64,000 bases of DNA from contig CACYHE010000004.1 of NCBI GenBank assembly GCA_902774185.1, positions 1 through 64,000 on the forward strand. The letters are read 5' to 3'. This DNA comes from an uncultured Bacteroidales bacterium. Its GTDB lineage: Bacteria > Bacteroidota > Bacteroidia > Bacteroidales > Paludibacteraceae. The position numbers and the translations under genes were made by a program. The number at the start of each line of letters is the position of its first letter. The first letter of the stretch is position 1. The notes below the pieces were generated by a model, which was given only the letters and a program-made list of their open reading frames with translations, ran no database searches and was not told where the DNA came from. Of this stretch, positions 1 through 6,655 are shown piece after piece.

Positions 1-45
1 AGCGACGATGGAGTTATATGGATTGGAATGGGTCCGCGACTGGTG

Positions 46-192
46 ATGCCGGATGACATCCGGCGAAATGAACATAGAGAATGTCGGATAAAATCCGACA
101 GAAATGAACGGAGAAAGAATGCTGCATTCAATGCGGCGAAATGAACAAACTATTTTCTCGGCGATTTTTCGCCGAGCACCCAACGAATGAAC
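46..192 (+). repeat. Array of four hairpins, each followed by (GA)AATGAAC
   Basis: Four inverted repeats follow one another: stems 48-55/57-64, 82-89/93-100, 121-127/131-137 (one G-T pair) and 157-164/169-176. The first three are each followed immediately by GAAATGAAC (65-73, 101-109, 138-146); the fourth is followed after 8 nt by GAATGAAC (185-192). The first three hairpins start with an ATG and are spaced 35 and 38 nt apart. Stem sequences differ while pairing is kept, which suggests selection on structure. They lie upstream of a run of small genes. Function unknown; could be a structured leader, a repeat family, or structured 3' sequence of a gene entering from the left. Confidence 0.7.
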
Positions 193-218
193 AAAAAAAA
201 TAAAAAAATTAAAGAATT

Positions 219-332
219 ATGGCAAGAGTTGAATTACCGAAAGGAATCTTAGCGATTCATGGAAGGCTGTTACGTAAAAACAACATGACCATCACGGGAC
301 CATCTTACGAGAACAGCCTATGCGAGCAATGA
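219..332 (+). CDS. small hypothetical protein, 37 aa
   Basis: An ATG preceded by an A-rich stretch opens a 37-codon frame beginning MARVELPKGILAIHGRL. The start region is basic and looks like a genuine N terminus; the end (ENSLCEQ) overlaps the start of the next gene by 13 nt, so the two may be translationally coupled. I do not recognise the family. It may be a shortened version of a longer Bacteroidales small protein, since the frame closes abruptly at the next start codon. No catalytic motif can be seen. Confidence 0.4.
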   Translation: MARVELPKGILAIHGRLLRKNNMTITGPSYENSLCEQ

Positions 333-508
333 CGAAGAGCCAATTGGCGAAGAAGGCGGGAGTAAGTACGCGTACGCTGCAGAACTGGCTGTCCGATCCG
401 TACATCCAACACCTTCTGCAACCATTGTGCTTGAATAAACAACAACACATTTTACCGCCTCGTGCGGTGCAAATAATCATCGATCATTATGCTATTGAAA
501 TTGATTAA
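320..508 (+). CDS. small helix-turn-helix protein, DUF4248-like
   Basis: A 62-residue protein with an N-terminal helix-turn-helix pattern (MTKSQLAKKAGVSTRTLQNW, residues 4-23) and a C-terminal segment (LPPRAVQIIIDHY) resembling the last helix of the DUF4248 family of small Bacteroidales proteins found near phage-like and small-protein islands. It probably binds DNA and may control its neighbours; that is inference. It overlaps the preceding mini-gene by 13 nt and the next gene by 20 nt, which suggests one transcript. An alternative start is the Met at residue 4. Confidence 0.6.
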   Translation: MRAMTKSQLAKKAGVSTRTLQNWLSDPYIQHLLQPLCLNKQQHILPPRAVQIIIDHYAIEID

Positions 509-908
509 GATTCGTGAAATGAACTCCGGTGCCCACTGCGAAGTGTGGGAGGCCAATCTGATTATGGGTGACAACTTCTTGGCGCGAGTGTTTGTGCTTA
601 ACGAACATCTGCCGTTGGAATTGATACACCGCTTGACCGTCAGTTGGCGCGGCATATGCATCCAAGGCCGTCACTGCGGTTGGCAATGGGAGAATGAAGT
701 GGTAGAGCGGATGGTGACGCACTATCTGGAGCAGATTCAAGCCTCCCGTGAAGAAATCCGTATCGAGGTGTGCAGTCCCAAACCGTACTTGCCCGGTTAT
801 CCGGAAGTGGACTATCATCCAGACGATTATCCGATTGTGCTGATAGACGATTTGGAAGAAAAAGAGAGACTGATAGATCTGTACGAAGAACCGGAAGACG
901 CAGTATAA
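489..908 (+). CDS. hypothetical protein, 139 aa
   Basis: Unrecognised, probably soluble protein; no signal peptide or membrane segment. The N-terminal half is mixed hydrophobic (residues 20-70, tryptophans at 19, 49 and 66), the C-terminal third is strongly acidic (YPEVDYHPDDYP and LIDDLEEKERLIDLYEEPED). The start overlaps the upstream helix-turn-helix gene by 20 nt; a second possible start is Met11. A hairpin terminator lies directly downstream. The pairing of a small DNA-binding protein with an acidic partner is suggestive of a regulatory pair, but nothing in the sequence proves it. Confidence 0.5.
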   Translation: MLLKLIKIREMNSGAHCEVWEANLIMGDNFLARVFVLNEHLPLELIHRLTVSWRGICIQGRHCGWQWENEVVERMVTHYLEQIQASREEIRIEVCSPKPYLPGYPEVDYHPDDYPIVLIDDLEEKERLIDLYEEPEDAV

Positions 909-916
909 TAAATTTC

Positions 917-942
917 AAAGCCGACAGTTTTCTGCCGGCTTT
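917..942 (+). terminator. hairpin between convergent genes
   Basis: AAAGCCG (917-923) pairs with CGGCTTT (936-942) and CAG with CTG around a TTTT loop, with one A-C mismatch. It ends the plus-strand small-gene run and sits between it and the minus-strand DUF3990 cassette. The arms begin with AAA and end with TTT, so it may work on both strands. Confidence 0.6.
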
Positions 943-955
943 GTTATGTGTTTTA

Positions 956-1159
956 TTATACGGTTTGATACAAGGACACCGGACCTTCATGCCAGCGTTT
1001 TGTACTTTCTTGCTCCAATTGTTTGTACATGTCGGAAGAATATACGCGGCGGATGGCTTCTATCGTACTGATATGCTCGTCTGCGCTTAACATATCTACC
1101 ACCCAACTTACTTTGAAAGGTAAGATCAGATACAGATTATTTTGTGTTATTTCGCTCAT
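956..1159 (-). CDS. hypothetical third gene of the DUF3791/DUF3990 cassette
   Basis: A 67-residue protein (MSEITQNNLYLILPFKVSWV...) whose ATGA start overlaps the stop of the DUF3990 gene by 4 nt, so it is translationally coupled. Content: hydrophobic first half, then a helical stretch (TIEAIRRVYSSDMYKQLEQE) and an ending WHEGPVSLYQTV. From memory, small proteins of this shape often follow DUF3990 genes in Bacteroidales; I cannot name a family. It could be a second antitoxin-like partner or immunity factor (inference). It is the last gene of the three-gene transcript. Confidence 0.55.
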   Translation of the reverse strand: MSEITQNNLYLILPFKVSWVVDMLSADEHISTIEAIRRVYSSDMYKQLEQESTKRWHEGPVSLYQTV

Positions 1160-1641
1160 GGTAGAATCTCCTTCGCTTTAACAAACTTCAATACTTGGAG
1201 TGCCTGTTCGGTATGGAACAGATATTGATCCACCAAATCGTAGGTGCGTAATTCTGCCAGTAGGTTCTGCTTATTCATCACACCACCTTCGTACAGCGTG
1301 AAGCAGGTATAAACGCGGTCATTAGCAACAGGTCCGTACACGACATCGTAGTTGTGAACAAAATCCTTGTTCAAGCGGTTGCTCATCACAAAATCGATCC
1401 ACTCATCAGTTGGCGAATCGAAGAAAGCACAATGAAACTGCTTGAGAGCATCCATGTTCAACTCGTACTCATTGACATAGCCTTTGTGGGCACCACTATC
1501 TTTCATGCGTTTACGCACCCAGTCTTCTGCCTGCTTAGCAGAAGTGGTGGTATAAAAGCCCGTTCCGTAATCCAAGGTACGAGTAGCCTGACGTATTTCC
1601 GGTGTCGGGACACGCTCTAAACTGCCGTGATAGACTCGCAT
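1156..1641 (-). CDS. DUF3990 protein, ADP-ribosyltransferase-like
   Basis: The 161-residue protein begins MRVYHGS, then has DYGTGFYTTT (residues 24-33) and QAEDWV, the typical DUF3990 layout. H5 in YHGS, the GTGFYT block at 26-31 and an acidic residue near YE (59-60) match the order of the H-Y-E active-site elements of PARP/diphtheria-toxin-like ADP-ribosyltransferases, the fold to which DUF3990 is thought to belong. Role proposed: NAD-dependent modifier, perhaps the toxin of a toxin-antitoxin module with its small DUF3791 neighbour. It overlaps that gene by 25 nt and the following one by 4 nt. Substrate unknown; the toxin role is inference. Confidence 0.7.
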   Translation of the reverse strand: MRVYHGSLERVPTPEIRQATRTLDYGTGFYTTTSAKQAEDWVRKRMKDSGAHKGYVNEYELNMDALKQFHCAFFDSPTDEWIDFVMSNRLNKDFVHNYDVVYGPVANDRVYTCFTLYEGGVMNKQNLLAELRTYDLVDQYLFHTEQALQVLKFVKAKEILP

Positions 1642-1847
1642 TGCTTTCTTTTATTGATAAATTCGTCAATATCCTCCATAATCCACTGCGCGCTTTGCGT
1701 GTGCAACGGTTCATAGCCTGCTTCCAGATACTCCAAGACACCATATTGGTCAAGGATACGCATAGATTGCTCCCCTGTCAAGTTGTGCCGCTGCTTGTAT
1801 TGCTCAATACAAAAAGCAAGGAATAATGATATTTCGTTACTGCGCAT
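1617..1847 (-). CDS. DUF3791 protein, putative antitoxin partner
   Basis: The 76-residue reading starts at MRSNEISLFLAFCIEQY, 25 nt downstream of a well-formed promoter -7 box; longer in-frame starts would lie inside or upstream of the promoter and are rejected. The pattern (FCIEQY...LTGEQSMRILDQYG...YLEAGYEPLHTQSAQWIMEDI) fits DUF3791, which regularly accompanies DUF3990. It has no helix-turn-helix that I can see, so promoter autoregulation is not obvious; direct inhibition of the DUF3990 enzyme is a possible role. First gene of the cassette. Confidence 0.7.
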   Translation of the reverse strand: MRSNEISLFLAFCIEQYKQRHNLTGEQSMRILDQYGVLEYLEAGYEPLHTQSAQWIMEDIDEFINKRKQCESITAV

Positions 1848-1871
1848 AAGGTGTCTTTGCAACTTTGGGCT

Positions 1872-1904
1872 GCAAAGGTACAACAAAATAATGATATTTG
1901 CAAA
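1872..1904 (-). promoter_or_regulatory. promoter of the DUF3791-DUF3990 cassette
   Basis: On the minus strand TTTG (1901-1904) is followed after 20 bp by TACCTTTGC (1872-1880), matching the Bacteroidetes consensus TTTG-N19/21-TAnnTTTG. The DUF3791 start lies 25 nt downstream. Confidence 0.8.
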
Positions 1905-2012
1905 TAATTTACACTTTTTTACATTTTTTTCTGCATTTTCGTGCAAAATCCGGAAAGAGGTGCCTTTGGCTGTTTATATTGTAGGGTAGTGAAAATTTAA
2001 AACCACACAATT

Positions 2013-2210
2013 ATGAGCAAGTTAAAGATTTTGAAGATCATTGTCAGTGTGCTGATAGCGGCGCTGACGGCCTTGGGAGCGGCAATAGGGCTGAACTCCT
2101 GCAACGTAGTAAGGACGGTGACGAACAAGTCGGAGTACTATCAACGCGGTGACACGAGCGTGATGATTCAGACGAAGACGACTGAGAGTTACGACGCAAG
2201 TAAAAAATGA
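2013..2210 (+). CDS. small membrane-anchored protein, smalltalk-like
   Basis: A 65-residue protein: a basic start, a hydrophobic segment (residues 8-29) ending in GLNSC, then a polar tail NVVRTVTNKSEYYQRG. The N-terminal half resembles the tiny Bacteroidales 'smalltalk' proteins (hydrophobic, TALGAAIG..SC). The L-N-S-C motif could be a lipobox, giving a small lipoprotein, or the segment may stay as a single membrane helix. Such peptides commonly lie in clusters with DUF4248-like proteins, as here. Function unknown. A near-miss promoter (TGCCTTTG at 1961-1968) is upstream. Confidence 0.55.
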   Translation: MSKLKILKIIVSVLIAALTALGAAIGLNSCNVVRTVTNKSEYYQRGDTSVMIQTKTTESYDASKK

Positions 2211-2229
2211 AACATTTCCGGATAGGCGT

Positions 2230-2265
2230 TGCATAGGTATTGCATAGGTGATGCATAGGTAATGC
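2230..2265 (+). repeat. 11-bp tandem repeat, three units
   Basis: TGCATAGGTAT, TGCATAGGTGA and TGCATAGGTAA follow head to tail (2230-2262) and a fourth unit begins with TGC. The unit length is about one helical turn. It lies in the 113-bp gap between two small genes. A second array of the same 11-bp period but different sequence occurs at 47267-47321. Confidence 0.8.
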
Positions 2266-2323
2266 TTACGGTCGGAAAAATGAAATATTTATTAATCAAC
2301 AAACAAGAAAGGAAAAACGAATT

Positions 2324-2716
2324 ATGGCAGTAATGAAAGTAGGCGCAGCGGGAATCGAGACGATCTCGGGTGCTATGAAGAGACCGAAGAAAATGAACGG
2401 ACACAACCACGGAAATTATCTGGTGGCAACTCACCGCACGGCGGCGACAACGAATCCGAATTGTCAGCGTGTGTACTCGTTTGACGCTGATCGTTACACC
2501 CGTACCGGCGAACCGACGTCCAAAGAGCTCAACGCTCGCACCCGTTTCTCAACTGTTCAGGCAGCGGTCAACGCTCGCGCAAAGAACCTCGCTACCTTGG
2601 CGCAAGACCAAGCAGCGTTCCTCGCGCAGAAAGACGTTGCCGGAGGTTGCAAGACCTTCAAGTCCTGGCTCTGGAAAGTCTGCGGTGATGCCTACGACGA
2701 GGCCCTCAACGGCTAA
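2324..2716 (+). CDS. hypothetical protein, 130 aa
   Basis: Unrecognised soluble protein. The start MAVMKVGAAGIETISGAMKR follows an A-rich stretch typical of Bacteroidetes translation starts. The middle contains HNHGNYLVATHRTAATTNPN and YSFDADRYTRTGEPTSKE, then a long predicted alpha-helical region rich in Ala, Arg and Gln (residues 76-107), ending in a W-containing segment (FKSWLWKVCGDAYDE). No signal peptide. It is the last gene of the small-protein island and is followed by a quasi-periodic AATGATGC tract and a strong terminator. Function cannot be inferred. Confidence 0.5.
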   Translation: MAVMKVGAAGIETISGAMKRPKKMNGHNHGNYLVATHRTAATTNPNCQRVYSFDADRYTRTGEPTSKELNARTRFSTVQAAVNARAKNLATLAQDQAAFLAQKDVAGGCKTFKSWLWKVCGDAYDEALNG

Positions 2717-2761
2717 TGGTGCTAATGATGCAAATGATGCTAATGATGAAATGGTGAATGT
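2716..2761 (+). repeat. quasi-periodic AATGATGC tract at a gene 3' end
   Basis: Immediately after the stop, units of the type AATGGTGCT, AATGATGCA, AATGATGCT, AATGATGAA and AATGGTGAATG run for about 45 bp. It belongs to the set of short dispersed tracts described in the findings. Confidence 0.6.
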
Positions 2762-2771
2762 TTAAAAAAGG

Positions 2772-2798
2772 AAAAATCGTCCAATATGGGCGATTTTT
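2772..2798 (+). terminator. rho-independent terminator
   Basis: AAAAATCG (2772-2779) pairs with CGATTTTT (2791-2798), extended inward by TCC/GGG (one T-G), giving an 11-bp stem with a 5-nt loop and a T-rich 3' side. It closes the small-gene island. Confidence 0.75.
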
Positions 2799-2824
2799 CT
2801 GTCTTTTTGCTTTTTCTTTCGACT
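2781..2824 (+). repeat. block shared with 4431-4475
   Basis: CCAATATGGGCGATTTTTCT plus GT and, after a short gap, TTTTCTTTCGACT recur at 4431-4475 with one mismatch (CCAATACGGG) in the first 22 nt. Here the block is the 3' half of the terminator; there the left arm of the hairpin is not preserved. Confidence 0.65.
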
Positions 2825-2908
2825 ATCGACTAAGATATTTGCATGCATCCTCCTTAAACTCGGTTTGCCTGCGTATCTAATTATCACCTGTATATCCGCC
2901 ATAGTACT

Positions 2909-4252
2909 TTATGGCAACTCCGGGTGATAGATGATCGGACCTTGCTGTTTGTGATGATGCAGAAACATGGTCATATAGACCGGAGCATATAGCACATATT
3001 CCTTTACCGATATGTTCTCATTACTGAGTACGATAGCGCGACGAATCCCGTACTCTGCATTCGTTAGCAGGTTATTCAGCGCTACATGACGTTGGTAATC
3101 CTTGCCGGACTTGACTTCCAACGGAATGATCTCGCTGTCTTGCTCCAACAGGAAATCCACTTCTCCTTGCTTTTTACTATTGAAATAGCGTAACTTCCAC
3201 CCGTGCGCATGCAATTCCTGGGCAACCGCATTCTCGTAGATAGCACCATTGTTGATACATACATCGCCTTGCAGAATCTGCAATTGAATACCTCCGGCAT
3301 ATTGCGAGGCGAGTAGTCCTACATCGTTCTGGAATAGTTTGAATAGATTACGTAACTCATTCAACTTAAGCGGTACACGCGGTTCTTCAACATTGTAGGT
3401 CGGTAACGCCATATCGGCATCACGAAGCCATACAAAACTGTTCTCATGACGCGAGAACTTGATGTGTTCATTCAGATTCTTGAGGATAAAGCGTTTGTTC
3501 TTAGCATTCAATTCGGACGGAATGAGTTCGAAGATGTCGTTGATATAGAGTTTGTTATCAGGATCGTATTTGGCGATATCTTTTTTATAGAGCGTCAAGA
3601 TAGCTTGCTGCTCCTGAATCACAAACTGCAGATCGTTGGTATCCACATATTTCTGTACGGCAGCCGGCATACCGCCTACGATAAGATAGAGGTTAAAGAG
3701 CCGCATCATCTTCTCATGGATATAACTATCCACCGGCTTTTGTTGCTCCCATGCTTCTTGTATGGAGCCTATCACTTCATCCGTTACGCCGATATTACGG
3801 ATGAATTCCTCAAAATCCAAAGGAAACATCTGATACTCATCCATGTATCCTACAGGTACCGAACGGATGTTTTGCAACTCGAGCCCCAATAGCGAACCGC
3901 TCAATGCGTATAGAAAACGTCCTTCGTCCACAAGCGCCTTCACCCACGTCATGATATCCGGATAATCTTGAATCTCATCGAAGAAAATCAAGGTCTTACC
4001 GGGCACCAAAGGCTTGTTCGCAAACGCCGATATACGCAACAAGAGTTCCTGCACATTCACCGCCCCACGAGGGATGTTCCGTGTCTCGGGTTGCAACACA
4101 AAATTCATCTCTACCAATTGCAATCCTGCCTGCTTTGCATAACGACGGATAGCATATGTCTTACCCGTCTGTCGAGCACCTGTAAGCAATAATGCTTTCT
4201 TCGTGGTAGCATAATGGCGTTCTATGACGCTGTCAATGTGTCGATTAAGCAT
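2909..4252 (-). CDS. AAA ATPase with DUF4143 domain
   Basis: A 447-residue protein: Walker A GARQTGKT at 25-32, Walker B LIFFDEIQ at 88-95, then the C-terminal DUF4143 part with GEVDFLLEQ and a PLEVKSG motif that is nuclease-like (D...ExK). This family is abundant and strain-variable in Bacteroidales; cellular roles are mostly unknown. The gene is monocistronic, with its own promoter and a leader carrying three 33-bp-period repeats, suggesting specific control of its expression. The downstream gap (2716-2908) holds only the terminator and shared block. Length is normal for the family. Confidence 0.9.
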   Translation of the reverse strand: MLNRHIDSVIERHYATTKKALLLTGARQTGKTYAIRRYAKQAGLQLVEMNFVLQPETRNIPRGAVNVQELLLRISAFANKPLVPGKTLIFFDEIQDYPDIMTWVKALVDEGRFLYALSGSLLGLELQNIRSVPVGYMDEYQMFPLDFEEFIRNIGVTDEVIGSIQEAWEQQKPVDSYIHEKMMRLFNLYLIVGGMPAAVQKYVDTNDLQFVIQEQQAILTLYKKDIAKYDPDNKLYINDIFELIPSELNAKNKRFILKNLNEHIKFSRHENSFVWLRDADMALPTYNVEEPRVPLKLNELRNLFKLFQNDVGLLASQYAGGIQLQILQGDVCINNGAIYENAVAQELHAHGWKLRYFNSKKQGEVDFLLEQDSEIIPLEVKSGKDYQRHVALNNLLTNAEYGIRRAIVLSNENISVKEYVLYAPVYMTMFLHHHKQQGPIIYHPELP

Positions 4253-4265
4253 ATAATAACTTTTC

Positions 4266-4346
4266 TTTGTCCGTTTTTCTAATATGTTTTAAGCGGTTTT
4301 TGTCCGTTTTTCTAATATATTTTTGGAGTATTTTGTCCGTTTTTTC
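4266..4346 (-). repeat. 33-bp-period direct repeats in the ATPase leader
   Basis: Read on the plus strand, TTTGTCCGTTTTTCTAATAT occurs at 4266-4285 and 4299-4318, and TTTGTCCGTTTTTTC at 4332-4346, giving a constant spacing of 33 bp (about three helical turns). All three copies lie between the -7 box and the start codon of the ATPase gene, so they are in the transcribed leader. They could be operators for a repressor acting downstream of the start site, or RNA elements. Confidence 0.85.
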
Positions 4347-4357
4347 AAAATTCGCTG

Positions 4358-4389
4358 CAAAAGTAGTAAAAATAATTGATATACGCAAG
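4358..4389 (-). promoter_or_regulatory. promoter of the AAA/DUF4143 gene
   Basis: On the minus strand CTTG (4386-4389) and TACTTTTG (4358-4365) with a 20-bp spacer match the Bacteroidetes promoter. It predicts a leader of about 100 nt covering the 33-bp repeats. Confidence 0.7.
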
Positions 4390-4489
4390 TGTTTTGCACT
4401 AAATCGTGATTTTTTACATCGCTTTTTGCACCAATACGGGCGATTTTTCTGTGTTTATGATATTTTCTTTCGACTTTTTTCTTTCGACT

Positions 4490-4521
4490 CTTGCGTATTT
4501 GCAAAAAAAGTGCTACCTTTG
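4490..4521 (+). promoter_or_regulatory. promoter of the AraC-family gene
   Basis: CTTG (4490-4493), 20 bp, TACCTTTG (4514-4521). Start codon about 55 nt downstream. The gap 4253-4575 holds, besides this, the ATPase promoter and repeats and the shared block at 4431. Confidence 0.75.
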
Positions 4522-4575
4522 CAGCGAAATTTGCGATATATCAGCGATTGGGCTAACACTTTTTTGACATTGCAT

Positions 4576-5460
4576 ATGGAAAAGAAGGACATTTTACAGG
4601 AAATAACGCCACTGGAAAGCCATGATTTTATGTTCGTGGCGGATCGGCATAAAGCGTATTACGATTTTCCGCTTCACCGGCATGAGTTGTTTGAACTTAA
4701 TTTTGTGGAACACGGAGCGGGTTGCGAGCGTATCGTAGGGGACAATGTGGAGTTGATCGCCGATTATGACCTGGTGTTGATCACCTCTCCGAACCTCGAG
4801 CACATGTGGGGGCAAGGGGAGTGCAAAAGCGAAGACATTCACGAAGTGACGATTCAGTTCTTCATTGATTTCCATAAAGACAAGATCTTTGATACCAATC
4901 CGATGCAGTCTGTCAAGAAGATGTTCTGTCGAGCAGAAAGAGGTCTATCGTTCCCTCTGTCTGCTATCATGACGGTTTATCCGCGCCTCATGAAACTATC
5001 GCAGATCAAAGAAGGCTTTTATGCCATGATGGAACTCTTTCAGATACTGTATGAACTCTCCAAATTTGACGATGCCCGCGAATTGTCTTCTTCCTCTTTT
5101 GCACGGGTGCAGACCAATACGGAGAGCAGGCGTGTGGCGAAGGTGAAGGACTATATCACCGCCCATTATATCGAGGAGATACGGTTGGAACAGGTGAGCG
5201 GGATGGTCAGTATGTCGCCTACCGCTTTCTCGCGGTTCTTTAAGTTACGTACCGGCAAGACGCTCGCGGAGTATATCGTAGATATCCGTTTGGGGCATGC
5301 GGCGCGTATGTTAGTGGATACCAACGAACCCGTCTCGCAGATCGGATTCTCCTGCGGCTTTAATACGCTCACCAATTTCAACCGCCTTTTCAAGAAGCGG
5401 AAGGGGTGTTCGCCCACCGAATTTCGTGAAAAATATGCCAAGACAAAGGTAATAGTGTAG
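4576..5460 (+). CDS. AraC-family regulator of the mannan locus
   Basis: A 294-residue protein read from MEKKDILQEIT; upstream in-frame ATGs are rejected because they precede the promoter. N-terminal cupin-like sensing domain (PLHRHELFELNFVEHG, about residues 35-50) and C-terminal AraC/XylS double helix-turn-helix (about 190-290; LEQVSGMVSMSPTAFSRFFK and IGFSCGFNTLTNFNRLFKK). It stands 73 bp before the GH26 gene, same strand, so it most likely senses a mannan-derived sugar and activates the locus (inference). The -7 box of the GH26 gene lacks a good -33 partner, as expected of an activator-dependent promoter. Confidence 0.88.
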   Translation: MEKKDILQEITPLESHDFMFVADRHKAYYDFPLHRHELFELNFVEHGAGCERIVGDNVELIADYDLVLITSPNLEHMWGQGECKSEDIHEVTIQFFIDFHKDKIFDTNPMQSVKKMFCRAERGLSFPLSAIMTVYPRLMKLSQIKEGFYAMMELFQILYELSKFDDARELSSSSFARVQTNTESRRVAKVKDYITAHYIEEIRLEQVSGMVSMSPTAFSRFFKLRTGKTLAEYIVDIRLGHAARMLVDTNEPVSQIGFSCGFNTLTNFNRLFKKRKGCSPTEFREKYAKTKVIV

Positions 5461-5501
5461 CATCTGCTAAAAAAGTGTCAGTATATATCGAAAAATAGCA
5501 G

Positions 5502-5509
5502 TAATTTTG
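5502..5509 (+). promoter_or_regulatory. -7 box of the mannan locus, no clear -33
   Basis: TAATTTTG lies 25 nt before the GH26 start. At the usual 19-21 bp upstream no TTG is present, which is consistent with an activator-dependent promoter. Confidence 0.5.
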
Positions 5510-5533
5510 CAGCGTATTTTGCAAAGTACTACT

Positions 5534-6634
5534 ATGAGACACAAAATTCTTATTTTATCGCTTCTGTTCGCTTGCGTGAGTTGCAAGGCGCAGAATGTGC
5601 CTGAACCCGACCCGCTGCCCGTTTCCTATACTTTGTGCAACGCTCAAGCTACTGTAGAGACTCAGCGGCTTTGGGGCGTGTTATGCTCCGAGTACGGCAA
5701 ACGTGCGATGAGTGGCGTGGTGGCGAATGTGGACTGGAACACGCGCGAAACGGAGAACGTCTATCAGTGGACAGGCAAATACCCTGCGCTCAATGTGTTC
5801 GACTTCATCAATATCCATGCCTCCAAGGATGTGAACAAGCAAGGTTGGCTCGATTATAGCGATCTCACTCCTGTCACGGATTGGTACAATGCAGGCGGTG
5901 TGGTGGGCTGTATGTGGCACTGGCAAGTACCTGCCAACAACGGCACGAACTATACCTGTTCGCCGGGCACCGAACCCGGACAGACGAGTTTTGACCCTTC
6001 CAAAATCAACGACCCCTCTTCCGATGAATACAAACGTATGGTCAAAGACATCGACCAAGTGGCGGGCTATCTGAAGAAGATGCAGAAACGCGGTATTCCG
6101 GTTATTTGGCGTCCGCTGCACGAAGCTTCCGGTAACACGACGGAGTTCGCAGGCGGGGGTGCATGGTTCTGGTGGGGTGCCAAGGGATCGGAAGCGTACA
6201 AAGCCCTTTGGCGGTTTATGTACGACCGCATGGTCAACTATCATAAACTGAATAACCTTATCTGGGTGTGGAACTCGCAGATAGGCGACTGGGACTGGTA
6301 CCCCGGAGACGATGTGGTTGATGTGGTTGGACGCGACAGCTACTACGCATTGCAGTACCCGCTTGCAAAGGAATACAACGAACTGAAATCGCACTACCCG
6401 AACAAGCTCATCTGCCTTGCCGAATGCGGTAATGGCGATGAGGTGGATATGTCGCTGTGGACGAAGATTTGGAATGAAGGCAGCCGATGGAGTTGGTTCA
6501 TGACATGGTATGACTACAATTACAATAACGGCACGTCCGACGAACATCAGTTTGCCGGTGAAGCATGGTGGCGCGATGCCTTCAACAGCGGAACAGTCAT
6601 TGACCGCGAAGAGATGAAACGTTTGCTAAAGTGA
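5534..6634 (+). CDS. GH26 beta-mannanase, lipoprotein
   Basis: The 366-residue reading from MRHKILILSL has a signal peptide with lipobox (V-S-C, Cys17), so it is likely an outer-membrane lipoprotein. GH26 catalytic glutamates can be placed: acid/base E197 in WRPLHEASG and nucleophile E297 in LAECGN; the WFWWG block (211-215) is also typical. It should cleave internal beta-1,4-mannosidic bonds of mannan, glucomannan or galactomannan at the cell surface. First enzyme gene after the AraC regulator. An in-frame upstream start exists 27 nt earlier but overlaps the -7 box and lacks a sensible signal peptide. Confidence 0.92.
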   Translation: MRHKILILSLLFACVSCKAQNVPEPDPLPVSYTLCNAQATVETQRLWGVLCSEYGKRAMSGVVANVDWNTRETENVYQWTGKYPALNVFDFINIHASKDVNKQGWLDYSDLTPVTDWYNAGGVVGCMWHWQVPANNGTNYTCSPGTEPGQTSFDPSKINDPSSDEYKRMVKDIDQVAGYLKKMQKRGIPVIWRPLHEASGNTTEFAGGGAWFWWGAKGSEAYKALWRFMYDRMVNYHKLNNLIWVWNSQIGDWDWYPGDDVVDVVGRDSYYALQYPLAKEYNELKSHYPNKLICLAECGNGDEVDMSLWTKIWNEGSRWSWFMTWYDYNYNNGTSDEHQFAGEAWWRDAFNSGTVIDREEMKRLLK

Positions 6635-6655
6635 AAAATGAAAAGTGAAAAATGA
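6632..6655 (+). repeat. GTGAAAAATGAAAA tract at gene junction
   Basis: AAGTGAAAAATG then AAAAGTGAAAAATG fill the junction between the GH26 stop and the next start codon, which is itself part of the tract. Member of the dispersed short-tract set. Confidence 0.6.

Noticed and set aside
1..144. Open frame entering from the left edge through the first three hairpins
   Set aside because: It is open in frame 1 to a TGA at 142, but the sequence is dominated by hairpin repeats and has no recognisable protein pattern, so a partial gene is not supported.
2469..2765. 98-codon open frame overlapping the 130-aa hypothetical gene
   Set aside because: Out of frame with the better supported gene; its end is just the AATGATGC tract.
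4266..4346. CRISPR array
   Set aside because: Only three repeats with 13-bp gaps that are not unique spacers, and no cas genes nearby.
4267..4575. 103-codon N-terminal extension of the AraC gene
   Set aside because: It reads through the 33-bp repeats and the gene's own promoter; the domain starts at 4576.
5681..6547. Antisense open frame opposite the GH26 gene
   Set aside because: Shadow of the real gene; composition and lack of motifs give no support.
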